From positions 744,001-808,000 of the forward strand of contig NZ_JAICDG010000002.1 of NCBI RefSeq assembly GCF_022751215.1: a stretch of 64,000 nucleotides of DNA, written 5' to 3'. Below are positions 42,157 through 51,889 of the stretch, in pieces. Position 1 is the first letter of the stretch; each line of letters starts with the position of its first letter. A program made the position numbers and the translations under genes. Source of the stretch: Actinomadura terrae (lineage in GTDB: Bacteria > Actinomycetota > Actinomycetes > Streptosporangiales > Streptosporangiaceae). The notes beneath the pieces were generated by a model, which saw only the letters and a list, made by a program, of their open reading frames with translations, did no database searches and was not told the origin of the DNA.

Positions 42157-43224
42157 GTGGAAGCGATCCTGCTGGTGGGAGGGCAGGGCACCCGCCTGCG
42201 CCCGCTGACGATCTCCACTCCGAAGCCGCTGCTGCCGACGGCGGGCGTCGCCTTCCTCGCGCACCAGCTCGCCCGCGCGCACGCGGCCGGGGTCGACCGG
42301 ATCGTGTTCGCCACCTCCTACCGGGCGGAGATGTTCGAGGCGGCCTTCGGCACCCACGCCTACGGCGTCGACCTGGCCTACGTCAGCGAGCACGAGCCGC
42401 TCGGCACCGGCGGCGCGATCCGCAACGCGGCGAAGGCGCTCACCGCCAAGCCCGACGACCCCGTGCTGATCCTCAACGGCGACATCCTGTCCGGGCACGA
42501 CGTCCAGGTGCAGGTCGCGGTGCACGAGCGGGCGGAGGCGGCGGTGACGCTGCACCTCACCGAGGTCCCCGACCCGTCGCGGTTCGGCTGCGTCCCCACC
42601 GACGACACCGGACGGGTGACCGCCTTCCTGGAGAAGACCTCCCATCCCGTCACGAACCAGATCAACGCGGGCTGCTACGTGTTCCGCCGCTCCGCGATCG
42701 ACACGATCGCCGAGGACGAGGTCGTCTCGGTGGAGCGCGAGACGTTCCCGTCGCTGATCGCGTCCGGCGCGGTCGTGATGGGCTACGTCGAGTCGGGCTA
42801 CTGGCTGGACGTCGGGACGCCCGAGGCGTTCGTCCGCGGGTCCTGCGACCTCGTGCTCGGCAAGCTGGCCTCGCCCGCGATGCCCGGCGAGCCGGGCGAG
42901 CGGCTCACGCTGACCGGCGCGAACGTGTCCCCCGGCGCCGTCGTGCGCGGCGGCACCACGGTCGGCCGCGGCGCGGTCGTCGAGGCGGGCGCGACCGTCC
43001 TCGGCAGCGTCCTGCTGGACGACGCGTTCGTCGCCGAGGGCGCGACCGTGCGCGGTTCGGTGCTGAGCCGGGGCGCCCGGGTCGGGCCGGGCGCCGTCCT
43101 CGACGACGTGATCCTCGGCGACGGCGCGGTGGTCGGCCCGGGCAACGAGCTGCGCGGCGGCCTGCGCGTCTGGCCCGGGATCGAGCTGCCGCCGACGGCC
43201 GTCCGGTTCTCCACCGATGCCTGA
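42157..43224 (+). CDS. manC: Mannose-1-phosphate guanylyltransferase (GDP-mannose pyrophosphorylase)
   Basis: A 355-residue enzyme with the nucleotidyltransferase opening EAILLVGGQGTRLRPLT and STPKPLLPTAG. The active site contains LGTGGAIRN and the metal-binding LILNGDILSG near residue 108. ESGYWLDVGTPEAFV closes the catalytic domain. The C-terminal 100 residues form a left-handed beta-helix with repeats such as VVRGGTTVGRGAVVEAGATV. This two-domain plan is that of actinobacterial enzymes like Rv3264c. It makes GDP-mannose from mannose 1-phosphate, the product of the phosphomannomutase at 62061. GTG 42157 is preceded by GAAGGGA. It overlaps the next gene by 8 bases. Confidence 0.88.
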   Translation: MEAILLVGGQGTRLRPLTISTPKPLLPTAGVAFLAHQLARAHAAGVDRIVFATSYRAEMFEAAFGTHAYGVDLAYVSEHEPLGTGGAIRNAAKALTAKPDDPVLILNGDILSGHDVQVQVAVHERAEAAVTLHLTEVPDPSRFGCVPTDDTGRVTAFLEKTSHPVTNQINAGCYVFRRSAIDTIAEDEVVSVERETFPSLIASGAVVMGYVESGYWLDVGTPEAFVRGSCDLVLGKLASPAMPGEPGERLTLTGANVSPGAVVRGGTTVGRGAVVEAGATVLGSVLLDDAFVAEGATVRGSVLSRGARVGPGAVLDDVILGDGAVVGPGNELRGGLRVWPGIELPPTAVRFSTDA

Positions 43225-44224
43225 ACGCACGGCGCCTCCTGAGAGCACGGCGCCTCCTGAACGCACGGTGCCTCCCGAGGGCCTGGCGCCCGCGCGGGCC
43301 GGGGAGCCGACCGCTGGGCGGCTCCCCGAGCACGGATCGCAGCGGCGGGAGTGGCGCCCGCCGTGGCCGCTCGACCTGTCAGCCGTCCTCGCGCCGCATC
43401 GGCGCGGACCGCATGATCCGGCGTTCCAGGTCGACCGGAACGGTGCGACCTGGAGAACATCCCACACTCCGGACGGCGCGGGAACCATCCGCCTATTCCA
43501 TAGCGGAGACGTCGTCTACTGCACGGCGTGGGGCCCGGGCGCCGGATGGCTGCTCGACGGGGTCCCCGCCCTGCTCGGGGAGGGTGACGCGCCGGAGGGG
43601 CTCCGCGCGCACCACGACATCGTCCGGGAGCAGATGGCGCGCCGTCCCGGGCTGCGCATCGGCCGGACGAACCGCGTCTTCGAGGCGCTCGTGGCCGCCG
43701 TCATGGAGCAGAAGGTGCTCAGCGAGGAGGCGTACCGCGCCTGGGGCTACCTGCTGCGCCGGTTCGGGGAGCCCGCGCCGGGAGCGCCCCCCGAGCTGCG
43801 CATGCGCGTCCCGCCGCCGCCCGCCGTCTGGGCCCGCGTCCCCTCCTGGGAATGGCACCGTTCGGGTCTGGAGGCCGTCCGCGCCCGCACGATCATCACC
43901 GCCGCGCGCGTCGCCGCCCGCCTGGAGGCCGACCCGGCCGAGGCCCGGCTGCGGACGCTGCCGGGCGTCGGCGTCTGGACCGCCGCCGAGACCCGCCAGC
44001 GCGCGGTGGGCGATCCCGACGCCGTCTCCGTGGGCGACTACCACGTGCCCGGGATGGTGGGCTGGGCGCTGATCGGCCGCAAGGTCGACGACGCCGGGAT
44101 GCTCGAACTGCTGGAGCCGTACGCCGGGCACCGGTACCGGGTCACCCGGCTGCTGGAATCGTCCGGCAGGCGTCCGCCGAGGCGCGGCCCCCGGCTGCCG
44201 GTGCGGGACTATCGCTCCTTCTGA
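43217..44224 (+). CDS. HhH-GPD DNA glycosylase (3-methyladenine/AlkA-like)
   Basis: A 335-residue DNA-repair protein. Residues 3-22 are three copies of a six-residue repeat (ERTAPP/ESTAPP/ERTVPP) encoded by an 18-bp tandem repeat and probably disordered. The glycosylase core (about 135-300) has VFEALVAAVMEQKVLSEEAY and the helix-hairpin-helix LRTLPGVGVWTAAETRQ. It ends in the catalytic aspartate of VSVGDYHVPG. It removes alkylated or otherwise damaged bases. ATG 43217 overlaps the end of manC, although the functions are unrelated. The last bases converge with a small reverse-strand gene. Confidence 0.86.
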   Translation: MPERTAPPESTAPPERTVPPEGLAPARAGEPTAGRLPEHGSQRREWRPPWPLDLSAVLAPHRRGPHDPAFQVDRNGATWRTSHTPDGAGTIRLFHSGDVVYCTAWGPGAGWLLDGVPALLGEGDAPEGLRAHHDIVREQMARRPGLRIGRTNRVFEALVAAVMEQKVLSEEAYRAWGYLLRRFGEPAPGAPPELRMRVPPPPAVWARVPSWEWHRSGLEAVRARTIITAARVAARLEADPAEARLRTLPGVGVWTAAETRQRAVGDPDAVSVGDYHVPGMVGWALIGRKVDDAGMLELLEPYAGHRYRVTRLLESSGRRPPRRGPRLPVRDYRSF

Positions 44225-44357
44225 ACCTGCGGGCGTAGGTGTCGCGGCGGCGCAGCCAGAATGCGTTGGGCGTCCAGTCGAGGCCGTCCCTGCTGTCGGC
44301 CCCGAAGAGGGGCCCGAGCACGGCCGCGGCGACGATGAGGCCTAGCATGATCAACAT
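44142..44357 (-). CDS. Small single-pass membrane protein
   Basis: A 71-residue open frame from ATG 44357 with AAGGAACG six bases upstream. The N-terminal 20 residues are a membrane helix (MLIMLGLIVAAAVLGPLFGA). Next come DSRDGLDWTPNAFWLRRR and a basic tail. The C-terminal third overlaps the end of the DNA glycosylase gene in antisense, so the true end could be less conserved than the start. No function is known to me; short membrane proteins of this DSRDG type are seen beside unrelated genes in other actinomycetes (recollection only). It diverges from the LysR gene. Confidence 0.5.
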   Translation of the reverse strand: MLIMLGLIVAAAVLGPLFGADSRDGLDWTPNAFWLRRRDTYARRFRRSDSPAPAAGGRASADACRTIPAAG

Positions 44358-44532
44358 GTTCGTTCCTTGGGATCGCGTATGACCCCCTGAACCAGGGGTT
44401 CGGACGTTCCCGCGCGGGGCGACCGGGGGATCGGGGTCGCCGTCCCTTTCCTGTCGCATGTTCAGTCTGACTCGGTCCACCGTTCAGGTCCAGCGACCAT
44501 TTCTGGACGAATTGTGTAAGAATCTCTTCACT

Positions 44533-45489
44533 ATGCTGGACTTGGGCAGGTTGCGGGTGTTGCGGGAGTTGAAGCTGCGCGGCACCGTCGGGGCGGTCGC
44601 CGAGGCGCTCGGGTACAGCCCGTCGGCGGTCTCCCAGCAGCTCGCCCAGCTCCAGAAGGACGTGGGCGTCCGGCTGGTCGAGCGCGCCGGGCGGCGGCTG
44701 CGGCTCACCGAGGCGGGCGACGTGCTCGCCGGGCACGCCGAGGCGCTGCTCGCGGGCGCGCACCGGGCCGAGGAGGCGGCGCTGGCCGCCAGCGGACGCG
44801 TCGCGGGCGTCGTGCGGGTCGTCGGGTTCCAGACGGCGCTGGTGCACGTCCTCGCGCCCGCGCTGCCGGGGCTCACCGAGCGCTACCCCGAGCTGGTCGT
44901 GGACGTGCTGGAGGAGGAGTTCGGCCGGGTGCTCCAGGCGCTCGTCCTCCAGGAGATCGACGTGGTGCTCACCGACGAGTACTCGCACCTGCCCCGGCCG
45001 CGCCGTCCGGAGCTGAGCTCGGAAGTGCTGATCACCGAGAAGATGCGGGTCGCGCTGCCCGAGGCGCACCCGCTCGCCCAGGACCCCGGCCCGCTGCGGA
45101 TGGCCGAGCTGGCGGAGACCCCGTGGGCGACCGGCCATGTCGGCACCAACCACGCCGACGTGATGGAGCGGACGTGCGTGGAGTTCGGCGGGTTCCGCCC
45201 GAACGTCCGCTACCGCTCCAACGACATGCTGGTCATCTTCGCGATGATCGCGCGGGGCGGGGCGGCGTGCCTGGCGCCCGACCTCGCGCTGGCGGAGCTG
45301 GAGGAGGGCATCGTCGTCCGCGACATCGCCGACGCCCGGGTGGACCGCCGTATGGTGCTGTGGACACGGACCGGCGCGGACGTCCGGCCGTCCGTCCGCG
45401 CCGTCCTGGACGCGCTGCGCCGCTCCGCCGACGAGCTGGCGGCGGGGCGGTCCACCCTCTTCCGCGGCCTCCCTAGCGCAGCGGAGTGA
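44533..45489 (+). CDS. LysR family transcriptional regulator
   Basis: About 318 residues from ATG 44533. The winged helix-turn-helix is at the N-terminus ([37 protein letters not shown]), best read in two pieces: [10 protein letters not shown] and [15 protein letters not shown] linker helix then leads to a periplasmic-binding-protein-like effector domain with [20 protein letters not shown]. An upstream ATG at 44458 is in frame but would add an improbable leader. The gene overlaps the converging fbiC by 17 bases. Its divergent neighbour is the small membrane protein gene; the effector is unknown. Confidence 0.88.
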   Translation: MLDLGRLRVLRELKLRGTVGAVAEALGYSPSAVSQQLAQLQKDVGVRLVERAGRRLRLTEAGDVLAGHAEALLAGAHRAEEAALAASGRVAGVVRVVGFQTALVHVLAPALPGLTERYPELVVDVLEEEFGRVLQALVLQEIDVVLTDEYSHLPRPRRPELSSEVLITEKMRVALPEAHPLAQDPGPLRMAELAETPWATGHVGTNHADVMERTCVEFGGFRPNVRYRSNDMLVIFAMIARGGAACLAPDLALAELEEGIVVRDIADARVDRRMVLWTRTGADVRPSVRAVLDALRRSADELAAGRSTLFRGLPSAAE

Positions 45490-48022
45490 GGGGGAGGCGG
45501 CCGAAGGCGCCGATGCCGTCGGTGCGGCGGGCCGCCTCGACGCGCTCGGCCGGGACCTCGCCGTAGAGGGTCGTGCGCTGCCGCGCGGGACGGCCCGCGC
45601 GCGCCGCGATCGCCTCCAGTTCGCTGATGGCCTTGAACGAGCCGTTCTCCGACCCCGCCATGCGGCTGATCGTCTCCTCCATCAGCGTCCCGCCGAGGTC
45701 GTTGACCCCGCCCTGGAGGACGCGCGTGCACAGCTCGTCGCCGAGCTTCACCCAGGACGTCTGGATGTTGGAGATCGCGCCGTGCAGCAGGACGCGGGCC
45801 AGCGCGTGCACCGCGACGTTCTCCCGCGCCGTCGGCCCCGGGCGCGCCAGCCCCGCGAGGTAGATCGGCGAGTTGTGGTGCACGAACGGCAGCAGCACGA
45901 ACTCGCTGAACCCGCCCGTCCGCTCCTGGATGGACCGCAGCAGTTTGATGTGCGCGACCCAGTGCGCCGGGGTGTCCACGTGCCCGTACATCATCGTGGA
46001 CGTCGTCGGCATCCCGAGCTCGTGCGCGGTCGTGACGACCTCGACCCACTGGTCGGTGGGCAGCTTGCCCTTGGTCAGCACCCAGCGGACGTCGTCGTCG
46101 AGGATCTCGGCGGCGGTCCCGGGCAGCGAGTCGACCCCCGCCTCGCGCGCGGCCTGGAGCCACTCGCGGATCGACATGTCCGTGCGGGACGCGCCGTTGA
46201 CGACCTCCATCGGACTGTAGGAGTGCAGGTGGATCTCCGGCGCCCGGCGCTTCACCTGCCGCGCGAGGTCGAAGTAGGCGGTGCCGGGCAGGTCGGGGTG
46301 GATGCCGCCCTGCATGCACACCTCGGTCGCGCCCGCCTCCCACGCCTCGTCCACCCGGTCGCCGACCTGCTGGAGTGACAGAGTGTAGGCGTCCGCGTCC
46401 GTGCGGCGCTGGGCGAACGCGCAGAAACGGCAGCCGGTGTAGCAGACGTTGGTGAAGTTGATGTTCCGCGTGACGACGTAGGTGACCTCGTCGCCGGACG
46501 CGTCGCGCCGCAGGTCGTCGGCCAGCCTCGTGAGCGCGTCGAGCTCGGGGCCCTCGGCGTGCAGGAGGGCGAGGGCCTCGTCGTCCGACAGCCCGGCGGG
46601 GTCCTTCTCGGCGGCGGCCAGCGCGGCCTTCACGTCGGCGTCGAAGCGGGCCGGGACCGCCATCCGCTCCTTGAGCGCGTCCCAGTCGCCGTAGACCTCG
46701 TCGAAGTCGTCGCGGCGGTCGGTCGTCCGGCCGGCGGTGTCGATCTCGGTGTGCAGGTCGGTCCGGCCGGACGCCGCGAAGCCGCCGTCGGGCTCCTGCC
46801 ACGGCCGCCCCTCCAGCACGGCGTCCTCGCGCGCCAGGCCCGTCGCCGGGTCGGCGAGCGCCGCGACGTGCCCGGCCAGCCGCGGATCGAGCCACGGCTC
46901 CCCGCGCCGCACGTACTCGGGGTAGATCGTGAGCCGCTCCCGCAGCGCGAATCCCGCCTGCGCGGTCCGCTCGGCCAGCTCCTCGATCTGCGGCCACGGC
47001 CGCTCCGGGTTCACGTGGTCGGGCGTCAGCGGCGACACCCCGCCCCAGTCGTCGATCCCCGCCCGCAGCATCAGCGCGAACTGGTCGGCGACGAGGTTCG
47101 GCGGCGCCTGCACCCGCGCCTTCGGCCCGAGCACGAGCCGCGTCACCGCGATCGTCGCGGCCAGCTCCTCCAGTTCGGCGTCGGGGGTGTCGCGCATCTT
47201 CGTGTCGGGCTTCGCGCGGAAGTTCTGGACGATCACCTCCTGGATCGCCCCGTACTCGCGCATCGTCCGCCGGATCTCGAAGATCGCGTCCGCGCGCTCC
47301 GCCACGGTCTCGCCGATGCCGATGAGGATGCCGGTGGTGAACGGGACGTTCGTCCGCCCGGCGTCCTCCAGCACCCGCAGCCGCACGGCCGGGTCCTTGT
47401 CCGGCGACCCGAAGTGCGGCCCGCCCCGCTCGCTGAACAGCCGCGTCGCCGTCGTCTCCAGCATCATCCCCATGGACGGCGCGACCGGCTTGAGCCGCTG
47501 GAAGTCGCGCCACGTCAGCACGCCCGGGTTCAGGTGCGGCAGCAGCCCGGTCTCCTCCAGCACCCGGATCGCCATCGCCCGCACATAGGACAGCGTGTCG
47601 TCGTACCCGTGCGCGTCCAGCCACTCGCGCGCGGGACGCCACCGGTCCTCGGGCCGGTCCCCGAGCGTGAACAGCGCCTCCTTGCACCCCATCGCCGCGC
47701 CCTGCCGCGCGATCTCCAGCACCTCGTCCGGGCCCAGGTAGGGCGAGTCGAGCCGGTGCGGGACGGTCGCGAACGTGCAGTACCCGCACCGGTCGCGGCA
47801 GAGCCGGGTCAGGGGGATGAAGACCTTCCGGCTGTAGGTGATGACGCCGGGCCGCCCGGCGGCCTCCAGCCCGGCGTCCCGCGTCCGGGCGGCGTGGTCG
47901 AGCAGATCGTCGAGCTGCGCCCCGCGGGCGCCGAGCAGCGTCGTGGCCTCGGATCGGTCCAGCGTCTTGCCGTCACGCGCGCGGGCCAGGGCCCGCCGCA
48001 CGGAGTTCTCAATGGCCTCCAT
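45473..48022 (-). CDS. fbiC: FO synthase, fused CofG-CofH radical SAM enzyme
   Basis: An 849-residue bifunctional enzyme of coenzyme F420 synthesis. The CofG half (about 60-400) has the radical-SAM cysteines in CRDRCGYC (Cys75, 79 and 82). The CofH half (about 480-849) has them in CYTGCRFC near residue 526. CofH joins 5-amino-6-ribitylaminouracil to a tyrosine-derived radical and CofG closes the ring to give FO. Other landmarks are [19 protein letters not shown] and [22 protein letters not shown] hexamer 6 bases before the ATG suggests leaderless transcription. Here it lies beside fbiA and fbiB. Confidence 0.96.
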   Translation of the reverse strand: MEAIENSVRRALARARDGKTLDRSEATTLLGARGAQLDDLLDHAARTRDAGLEAAGRPGVITYSRKVFIPLTRLCRDRCGYCTFATVPHRLDSPYLGPDEVLEIARQGAAMGCKEALFTLGDRPEDRWRPAREWLDAHGYDDTLSYVRAMAIRVLEETGLLPHLNPGVLTWRDFQRLKPVAPSMGMMLETTATRLFSERGGPHFGSPDKDPAVRLRVLEDAGRTNVPFTTGILIGIGETVAERADAIFEIRRTMREYGAIQEVIVQNFRAKPDTKMRDTPDAELEELAATIAVTRLVLGPKARVQAPPNLVADQFALMLRAGIDDWGGVSPLTPDHVNPERPWPQIEELAERTAQAGFALRERLTIYPEYVRRGEPWLDPRLAGHVAALADPATGLAREDAVLEGRPWQEPDGGFAASGRTDLHTEIDTAGRTTDRRDDFDEVYGDWDALKERMAVPARFDADVKAALAAAEKDPAGLSDDEALALLHAEGPELDALTRLADDLRRDASGDEVTYVVTRNINFTNVCYTGCRFCAFAQRRTDADAYTLSLQQVGDRVDEAWEAGATEVCMQGGIHPDLPGTAYFDLARQVKRRAPEIHLHSYSPMEVVNGASRTDMSIREWLQAAREAGVDSLPGTAAEILDDDVRWVLTKGKLPTDQWVEVVTTAHELGMPTTSTMMYGHVDTPAHWVAHIKLLRSIQERTGGFSEFVLLPFVHHNSPIYLAGLARPGPTARENVAVHALARVLLHGAISNIQTSWVKLGDELCTRVLQGGVNDLGGTLMEETISRMAGSENGSFKAISELEAIAARAGRPARQRTTLYGEVPAERVEAARRTDGIGAFGRLPLTPLR

Positions 48023-48028
48023 GCGGGC

Positions 48029-48034
48029 ACTCTA
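48029..48034 (-). promoter_or_regulatory. -10 hexamer of probable leaderless promoter (fbiC)
   Basis: TAGAGT on the minus strand, 6 bases before ATG 48022. The adjacent upstream 25 bases are A/T-rich (AAAAAATATGACG), which may ease melting. Confidence 0.5.
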
Positions 48035-48279
48035 TGCCAATCGTCATATTTTTTGGCGTCACCCTCGGCGGTCGGCGCTGGCGCGCCTCCCTTCAACGGG
48101 CGATGCGGCGATCGCTGGCATCGCTCCGAACTCGCCTGGCGGCTCGCTTCGCGATCAGGTTCTCGCAGGCTCGAACCTGCCTTCGGACGCGATCGCAACG
48201 CTGGGGTCGTTGACGGCTGAGGTTACGGACGGCGGCTTGCTGCTGGTGCAGCCGTTGGCGCTGGCTAGGTATTCCCGGG
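48035..48279. other. Non-coding interval between fbiC and fbiB rich in short dyads
   Basis: No convincing gene. The stretch 48100-48200 holds several overlapping short palindromes around GCGATCGC and GCTTCGCGATC; the latter also occurs in the hairpin array at 4437-4451. It looks like a degenerate intergenic repeat rather than a promoter region, though it must also contain whatever ends the leftward fbiAB transcript. Confidence 0.45.
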
Positions 48280-49566
48280 TCAGCGGAGTTCGATGAAGGT
48301 GTCGGGGGAGCGCGGGGGGCGCTCGCGGGGCGGGGCGGCGGGGTGGCCGAGGCCGACGGCGCCCATCGGGTCCCAGGTGCCGGGGAGGTCCAGGGCCTCG
48401 CGGACGACGTCGCGGCAGAACAACGTGCTCGACACCCAGCAGGAGCCGAGGCCCTCCACCGCCAGCGCGACCAGCAGGTTCTCCACGGCGGCACCGGCGG
48501 CGACCACGAACATCTCGCGTTCGGCCTGCGCGCGGCGCTCGTCGGGGTAGTCGTGCGAGCCGTCCATGACCAGGCAGGGGACGACCAGGTAGGGGGCGCG
48601 GCGCAGCACGTCACCGCGGCGCAGCCGCTTGGCGACCGACTCCTCGGTGAAGCCGTCGCGGCGCAGGTCGGCCTCCCAGGCGTCGCGCATCGCGTCCAGC
48701 AGCCGGACGCGCGACTCCGCCGACTCCAGCAGCACGAACCGCCACGGCGTCGTGTGGTGGGGGGCGGGCGCGGTGATCGCGGCGGCGACCGCGCGGCGCA
48801 CCGCCGCCGGGTCGACCGGGTCGGCGGTGAACTCGCGGATCGTCCGGCGCGCGTGCAGCACCTCGGTCGAGCCGTAGCGGAACATGTCCTCGTCGGGCGG
48901 GCGGACCAGGACCCGCGCGCCGGGCCCGTCCTCGTCCGTGACCAGCGCGGACAGCCCCCGGACGACGGCGATCGGCACCCCGTCCAGCTTGCCCTTGACC
49001 AGCTCGCCCGCCGCCGCGATCTCGTCGGCGACCGCGGTGATGGTGGTTTCGAGGCGGTTGCCGTGCGTGTCGTCGCTTCCGCGCAGGTCGCTGATCGGCT
49101 CCAGGCCCGCGACGCCGATCGCGACGTCGGTGAGCCCGTTGCGCCACGGCCGCCCGAACGTGTCGGACACGATGACGGCGACGTCCACCCCGTGCAGCTC
49201 GCGCACCCGCGCGCGAATCCGCCGCGCGGACGCGTCGGAGTCCTCCGGCAGCAGCAGCACCGTGCCGGGCGCGGTGTTGGACGCGTCCACCCCGGCGGCG
49301 GCCAGCACCAGGCCCTGCCGGGTCTCCACGATCCGCGTCTCGCCGCGCGCGTGCGTGCGCCGCGCCACGACCCGCACGGTCTCGGCGTCGATCGCCTTCT
49401 CCCGGTCGTCGGCGACCAGGACCCGGCCCTCCGCCTTGCTCACGATCTTGGACGTGACGACCAGCACGTCGCCGTCCTCGACCGTTCCGGCGGGGAGCAG
49501 CGCCGCGATGTCGTCTCCCTCGGCCACCTCGGGCAGCCCCGGGACGCCGAACACGTTGAGGTTCAT
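48280..49566 (-). CDS. fbiB: Coenzyme F420:L-glutamate ligase with C-terminal nitroreductase-like domain
   Basis: A 428-residue two-domain protein. The N-terminal CofE domain (about 1-235) ligates glutamates to F420-0: [32 protein letters not shown], and [21 protein letters not shown]. The C-terminal FMN-binding domain (about 245-428) has the nitroreductase pattern [20 protein letters not shown] and [12 protein letters not shown]; in mycobacterial FbiB it reduces dehydro-F420-0. ATG 49566 overlaps the fbiA stop by one base (TGATG), so the two are coupled. Length and fusion are those of other actinobacteria. Confidence 0.95.
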   Translation of the reverse strand: MNLNVFGVPGLPEVAEGDDIAALLPAGTVEDGDVLVVTSKIVSKAEGRVLVADDREKAIDAETVRVVARRTHARGETRIVETRQGLVLAAAGVDASNTAPGTVLLLPEDSDASARRIRARVRELHGVDVAVIVSDTFGRPWRNGLTDVAIGVAGLEPISDLRGSDDTHGNRLETTITAVADEIAAAGELVKGKLDGVPIAVVRGLSALVTDEDGPGARVLVRPPDEDMFRYGSTEVLHARRTIREFTADPVDPAAVRRAVAAAITAPAPHHTTPWRFVLLESAESRVRLLDAMRDAWEADLRRDGFTEESVAKRLRRGDVLRRAPYLVVPCLVMDGSHDYPDERRAQAEREMFVVAAGAAVENLLVALAVEGLGSCWVSSTLFCRDVVREALDLPGTWDPMGAVGLGHPAAPPRERPPRSPDTFIELR

Positions 49567-50519
49567 CAGGCGTCCTCCACCCGCTTCAGTTCGACGGCGA
49601 GGTCGAGTGCCGCTTGGGCGATCGCGGACGTGGCGTCGGCGTCGCTCATCAGCAGCGGGCGCGCGCGCACTTCGATGCCCTCGACCCGCACGTCCGCGTC
49701 GGCGTCGTCGACGAGCCAGCCGTCCAGCAGGCCGAGGCCGTAGTGCTCGGCCACCGCCTGCGCGGACGTCTCCACGCCGATCGCGGTCAGGCACGCGTCG
49801 GCCATCCCGCGCACCGGCGCGCCGCCGATGATCGGGGACACGCCGACGACGGTCTTCGCGGCGACCGCGTCCCGGATGCCGGGGATGGCGAGGATCGTCC
49901 CGATGCTCACCACCGGGTTGGACGGCGGGAACAGCACGACGTCCGCCTCCTCGATCGCGGCGACCACGCCCGGCGCGGGCTTCGCCTCGTCCGCGCCGAC
50001 CGGGGCGATCGACACCGCCGGGGCGGACGCGCGCATCCGCACCCACCACTCCTGGAAGTGGACCGCGTGCCGGCCCCGCTCGGGGTCGTCGACCACCACG
50101 TGGGTCTCGACCTGGTCGTCGGTCATCGGGATCAGCCGGACGCCCGGCCGCCACCGGTCGCACAGCGCCTCGGTCACCGCCGACAGCGGGTACCCGGCCG
50201 CGAGCATCTGCGTCCGGACGATGTGGGTCGCGAAGTCGCGGTCGCCGAGCCCGAACCAGGACGGCCCGACCCCGTAGGCGGCGAGCTCCTCCTTGACCGC
50301 GAACGTCTCGGCGGCGCGTCCCCAGCCCTGTTCCTCGTTGATGCCGCCGCCGAGCGTGTACATCACCGTGTCCAGGTCGGGACAGACCCGCAGCCCGAAC
50401 AGGGAGATGTCGTCCCCGGTGTTGCCGATGACGGTGATCTCCGCCTCCGGGGCCGCCGCGCGCAGCCCCCGCAGGAAGCGGGCCCCGCCGATGCCGCCCG
50501 CCAGCGCCACGATCTTCAT
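49566..50519 (-). CDS. fbiA: 2-phospho-L-lactate (phosphoenolpyruvyl) transferase, F420-0 synthesis
   Basis: A 317-residue CofD-family enzyme. It opens [19 protein letters not shown], with [25 protein letters not shown] for FO binding (two halves: [14 protein letters not shown] and CPDLDTVMY). [19 protein letters not shown] and [18 protein letters not shown] complete the family pattern. It transfers a phospho-lactate/enolpyruvyl group from the guanosine-activated donor to FO, giving (dehydro-)F420-0. It is the first gene of the leftward fbiAB operon. It diverges from a membrane protein gene after 179 bases, which should contain its promoter. Confidence 0.95.
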   Translation of the reverse strand: MKIVALAGGIGGARFLRGLRAAAPEAEITVIGNTGDDISLFGLRVCPDLDTVMYTLGGGINEEQGWGRAAETFAVKEELAAYGVGPSWFGLGDRDFATHIVRTQMLAAGYPLSAVTEALCDRWRPGVRLIPMTDDQVETHVVVDDPERGRHAVHFQEWWVRMRASAPAVSIAPVGADEAKPAPGVVAAIEEADVVLFPPSNPVVSIGTILAIPGIRDAVAAKTVVGVSPIIGGAPVRGMADACLTAIGVETSAQAVAEHYGLGLLDGWLVDDADADVRVEGIEVRARPLLMSDADATSAIAQAALDLAVELKRVEDA

Positions 50520-50698
50520 GCGGTCAGCCTAGGCCGCCCGGCCGCGCGCCCCGGACACCGGTGACCGGAACCGGCGCCGGGCCGGGCGGCCGGGGCCGGT
50601 TCAACACCTCGCGGGGGACCGCGAGGACGCAGACGCGGATGGGCGTCATGTGCAAAGCTTTGCGTGTCATCCGATTGCCTCGATCTGGAGATGTTCCC

Positions 50699-51688
50699 GT
50701 GAACAAGGAAGCCGTCCAGCGCCTGCGCGAACCGGCCGCCTGGGTATTGCTCGCCGCGGCGGGTCTGCATTTGCTGGCAGGCATCATCCTGCTCCTCGGC
50801 GGCGACGGTGAATTCAGCTACCGCGCGCTGAACGAGACGGGCGGCGGTGTCTTCACCCAGTTCGCCGTGGTCGCGCTCGTCGTGCTCGCCGTCCTGCTGG
50901 TGACCTGGGGCGACGCCCCGACGCCGCAGGCCAGGAACATCACGATGGGCGGGCTCGGCGTGCTCGGCGGCGTCGCGTTGTTCGGCGTCATCTGCTGGCT
51001 CGGCGGGATGCTCGCCAACTCCCAGATCGCGGAGGCGGTGACCAAACTCTCCTACTTCCTCATCGGCGCCGGAAAACTCGCGGTCGTCGGCCTCGGTGCG
51101 TGGCTCGTGTTCACGATCTACCAGGGGATGCAGCCGCCCCGCCCGCAGGGCCAGCCGCAGATGCCGCAGGGCTACGGCGGCGGCGAATTCGGCTACCAGC
51201 AGGGCCCGCCCGGGCAGCAGCAGGGCTACGGCCAGGTCGGGCAGCAGGGTTACGGCCAGCAGCAGTACCAGCAATACCAGCAGTACCAGCAGGGCGCCGA
51301 GGGGCAGCAGGCCGCGCAGCCCGGGCAGCAGGGCTACGGCCAGCAGGCCGGGCAGCCCGGCTACGGGCAGCAGGGCTACGAGCAGCCGCAGTACGGCCAG
51401 CCGGGGCAGTCGCCCCAGCCCGGGCAGGACTACCAGCAGTACGGCGCCCAGGGCGGCTACCAGGCCGGTCAGCAGCCCGCCGCGCAGCCGGGGCAGCAGC
51501 CCGGCCAGCCGCCGGGGCAGCCGGGTCAGGGCGCCGAGCAGGAGGAGATGGGCGAGTGGACCCGCGCCTACGGAGGTAGCGGGCAGGAGCAGGGTCCGCA
51601 GGGCACCCAGGGCATGCCGCCGCAACCGGGCGAGCAGGGTGAGCAGGACGGTGGCGACTGGTACCGGGACAACCGACCCCCGCAGTGA
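50699..51688 (+). CDS. Four-helix membrane protein with long Gln/Gly/Tyr-rich repeat tail
   Basis: About 329 residues from GTG 50699, with GGAG eight bases upstream. Four membrane segments lie in the first 160 residues (AWVLLAAAGLHLLAGIILLL, FAVVALVVLAVLLVTW, LGVLGGVALFGVICWLGG and AGKLAVVGLGAWLVFTIY). The remaining 160 residues are low-complexity, built on QQGYGQ and QYQQYQQ repeats, and end in DWYRDNRPPQ. The tail faces the cytosol if the N-terminus is inside. No family is recognised with confidence. Tails of this kind can drive self-association. It lies between fbiA (divergent) and whiB. Confidence 0.72.
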   Translation: MNKEAVQRLREPAAWVLLAAAGLHLLAGIILLLGGDGEFSYRALNETGGGVFTQFAVVALVVLAVLLVTWGDAPTPQARNITMGGLGVLGGVALFGVICWLGGMLANSQIAEAVTKLSYFLIGAGKLAVVGLGAWLVFTIYQGMQPPRPQGQPQMPQGYGGGEFGYQQGPPGQQQGYGQVGQQGYGQQQYQQYQQYQQGAEGQQAAQPGQQGYGQQAGQPGYGQQGYEQPQYGQPGQSPQPGQDYQQYGAQGGYQAGQQPAAQPGQQPGQPPGQPGQGAEQEEMGEWTRAYGGSGQEQGPQGTQGMPPQPGEQGEQDGGDWYRDNRPPQ

Positions 51689-51772
51689 GGCCCCGATTAA
51701 CTGATCTTCATCCAAAGGCCGACCAGCACGTCCGGACATAACCCGCTATGCCTCCCCGGAAACTCGTTGCGC

Positions 51773-51802
51773 TTGACGGGGCGGGCACTACACGCGTGTA
51801 AT
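51773..51802 (+). promoter_or_regulatory. Candidate whiB promoter with embedded 12-bp palindrome
   Basis: TTGACG (51773-51778), an 18-base spacer and TGTAAT (51797-51802) form a plausible promoter about 90 bases upstream of whiB. The perfect palindrome TACACGCGTGTA (51789-51800) overlaps the -10 end. A protein bound there would block or alter transcription. It resembles, but is one base longer at the centre than, the BldD site as I recall it. Confidence 0.45.
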
Positions 51803-51889
51803 TTCGTAGGTGTAGTTTCAATGCCTTCTCGGGGGAACAGCTCAGGGGAGGGCGTTGACCAGGGGGCTCCACGGGCAGGGAGGTGCGCT

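Noticed and set aside
51789..51800. Canonical BldD site before whiB
   Set aside because: Half-sites ACAC/GTGT are present, but the centre is one base longer than the recalled consensus ACNCWGNGT, so the assignment is not supported.
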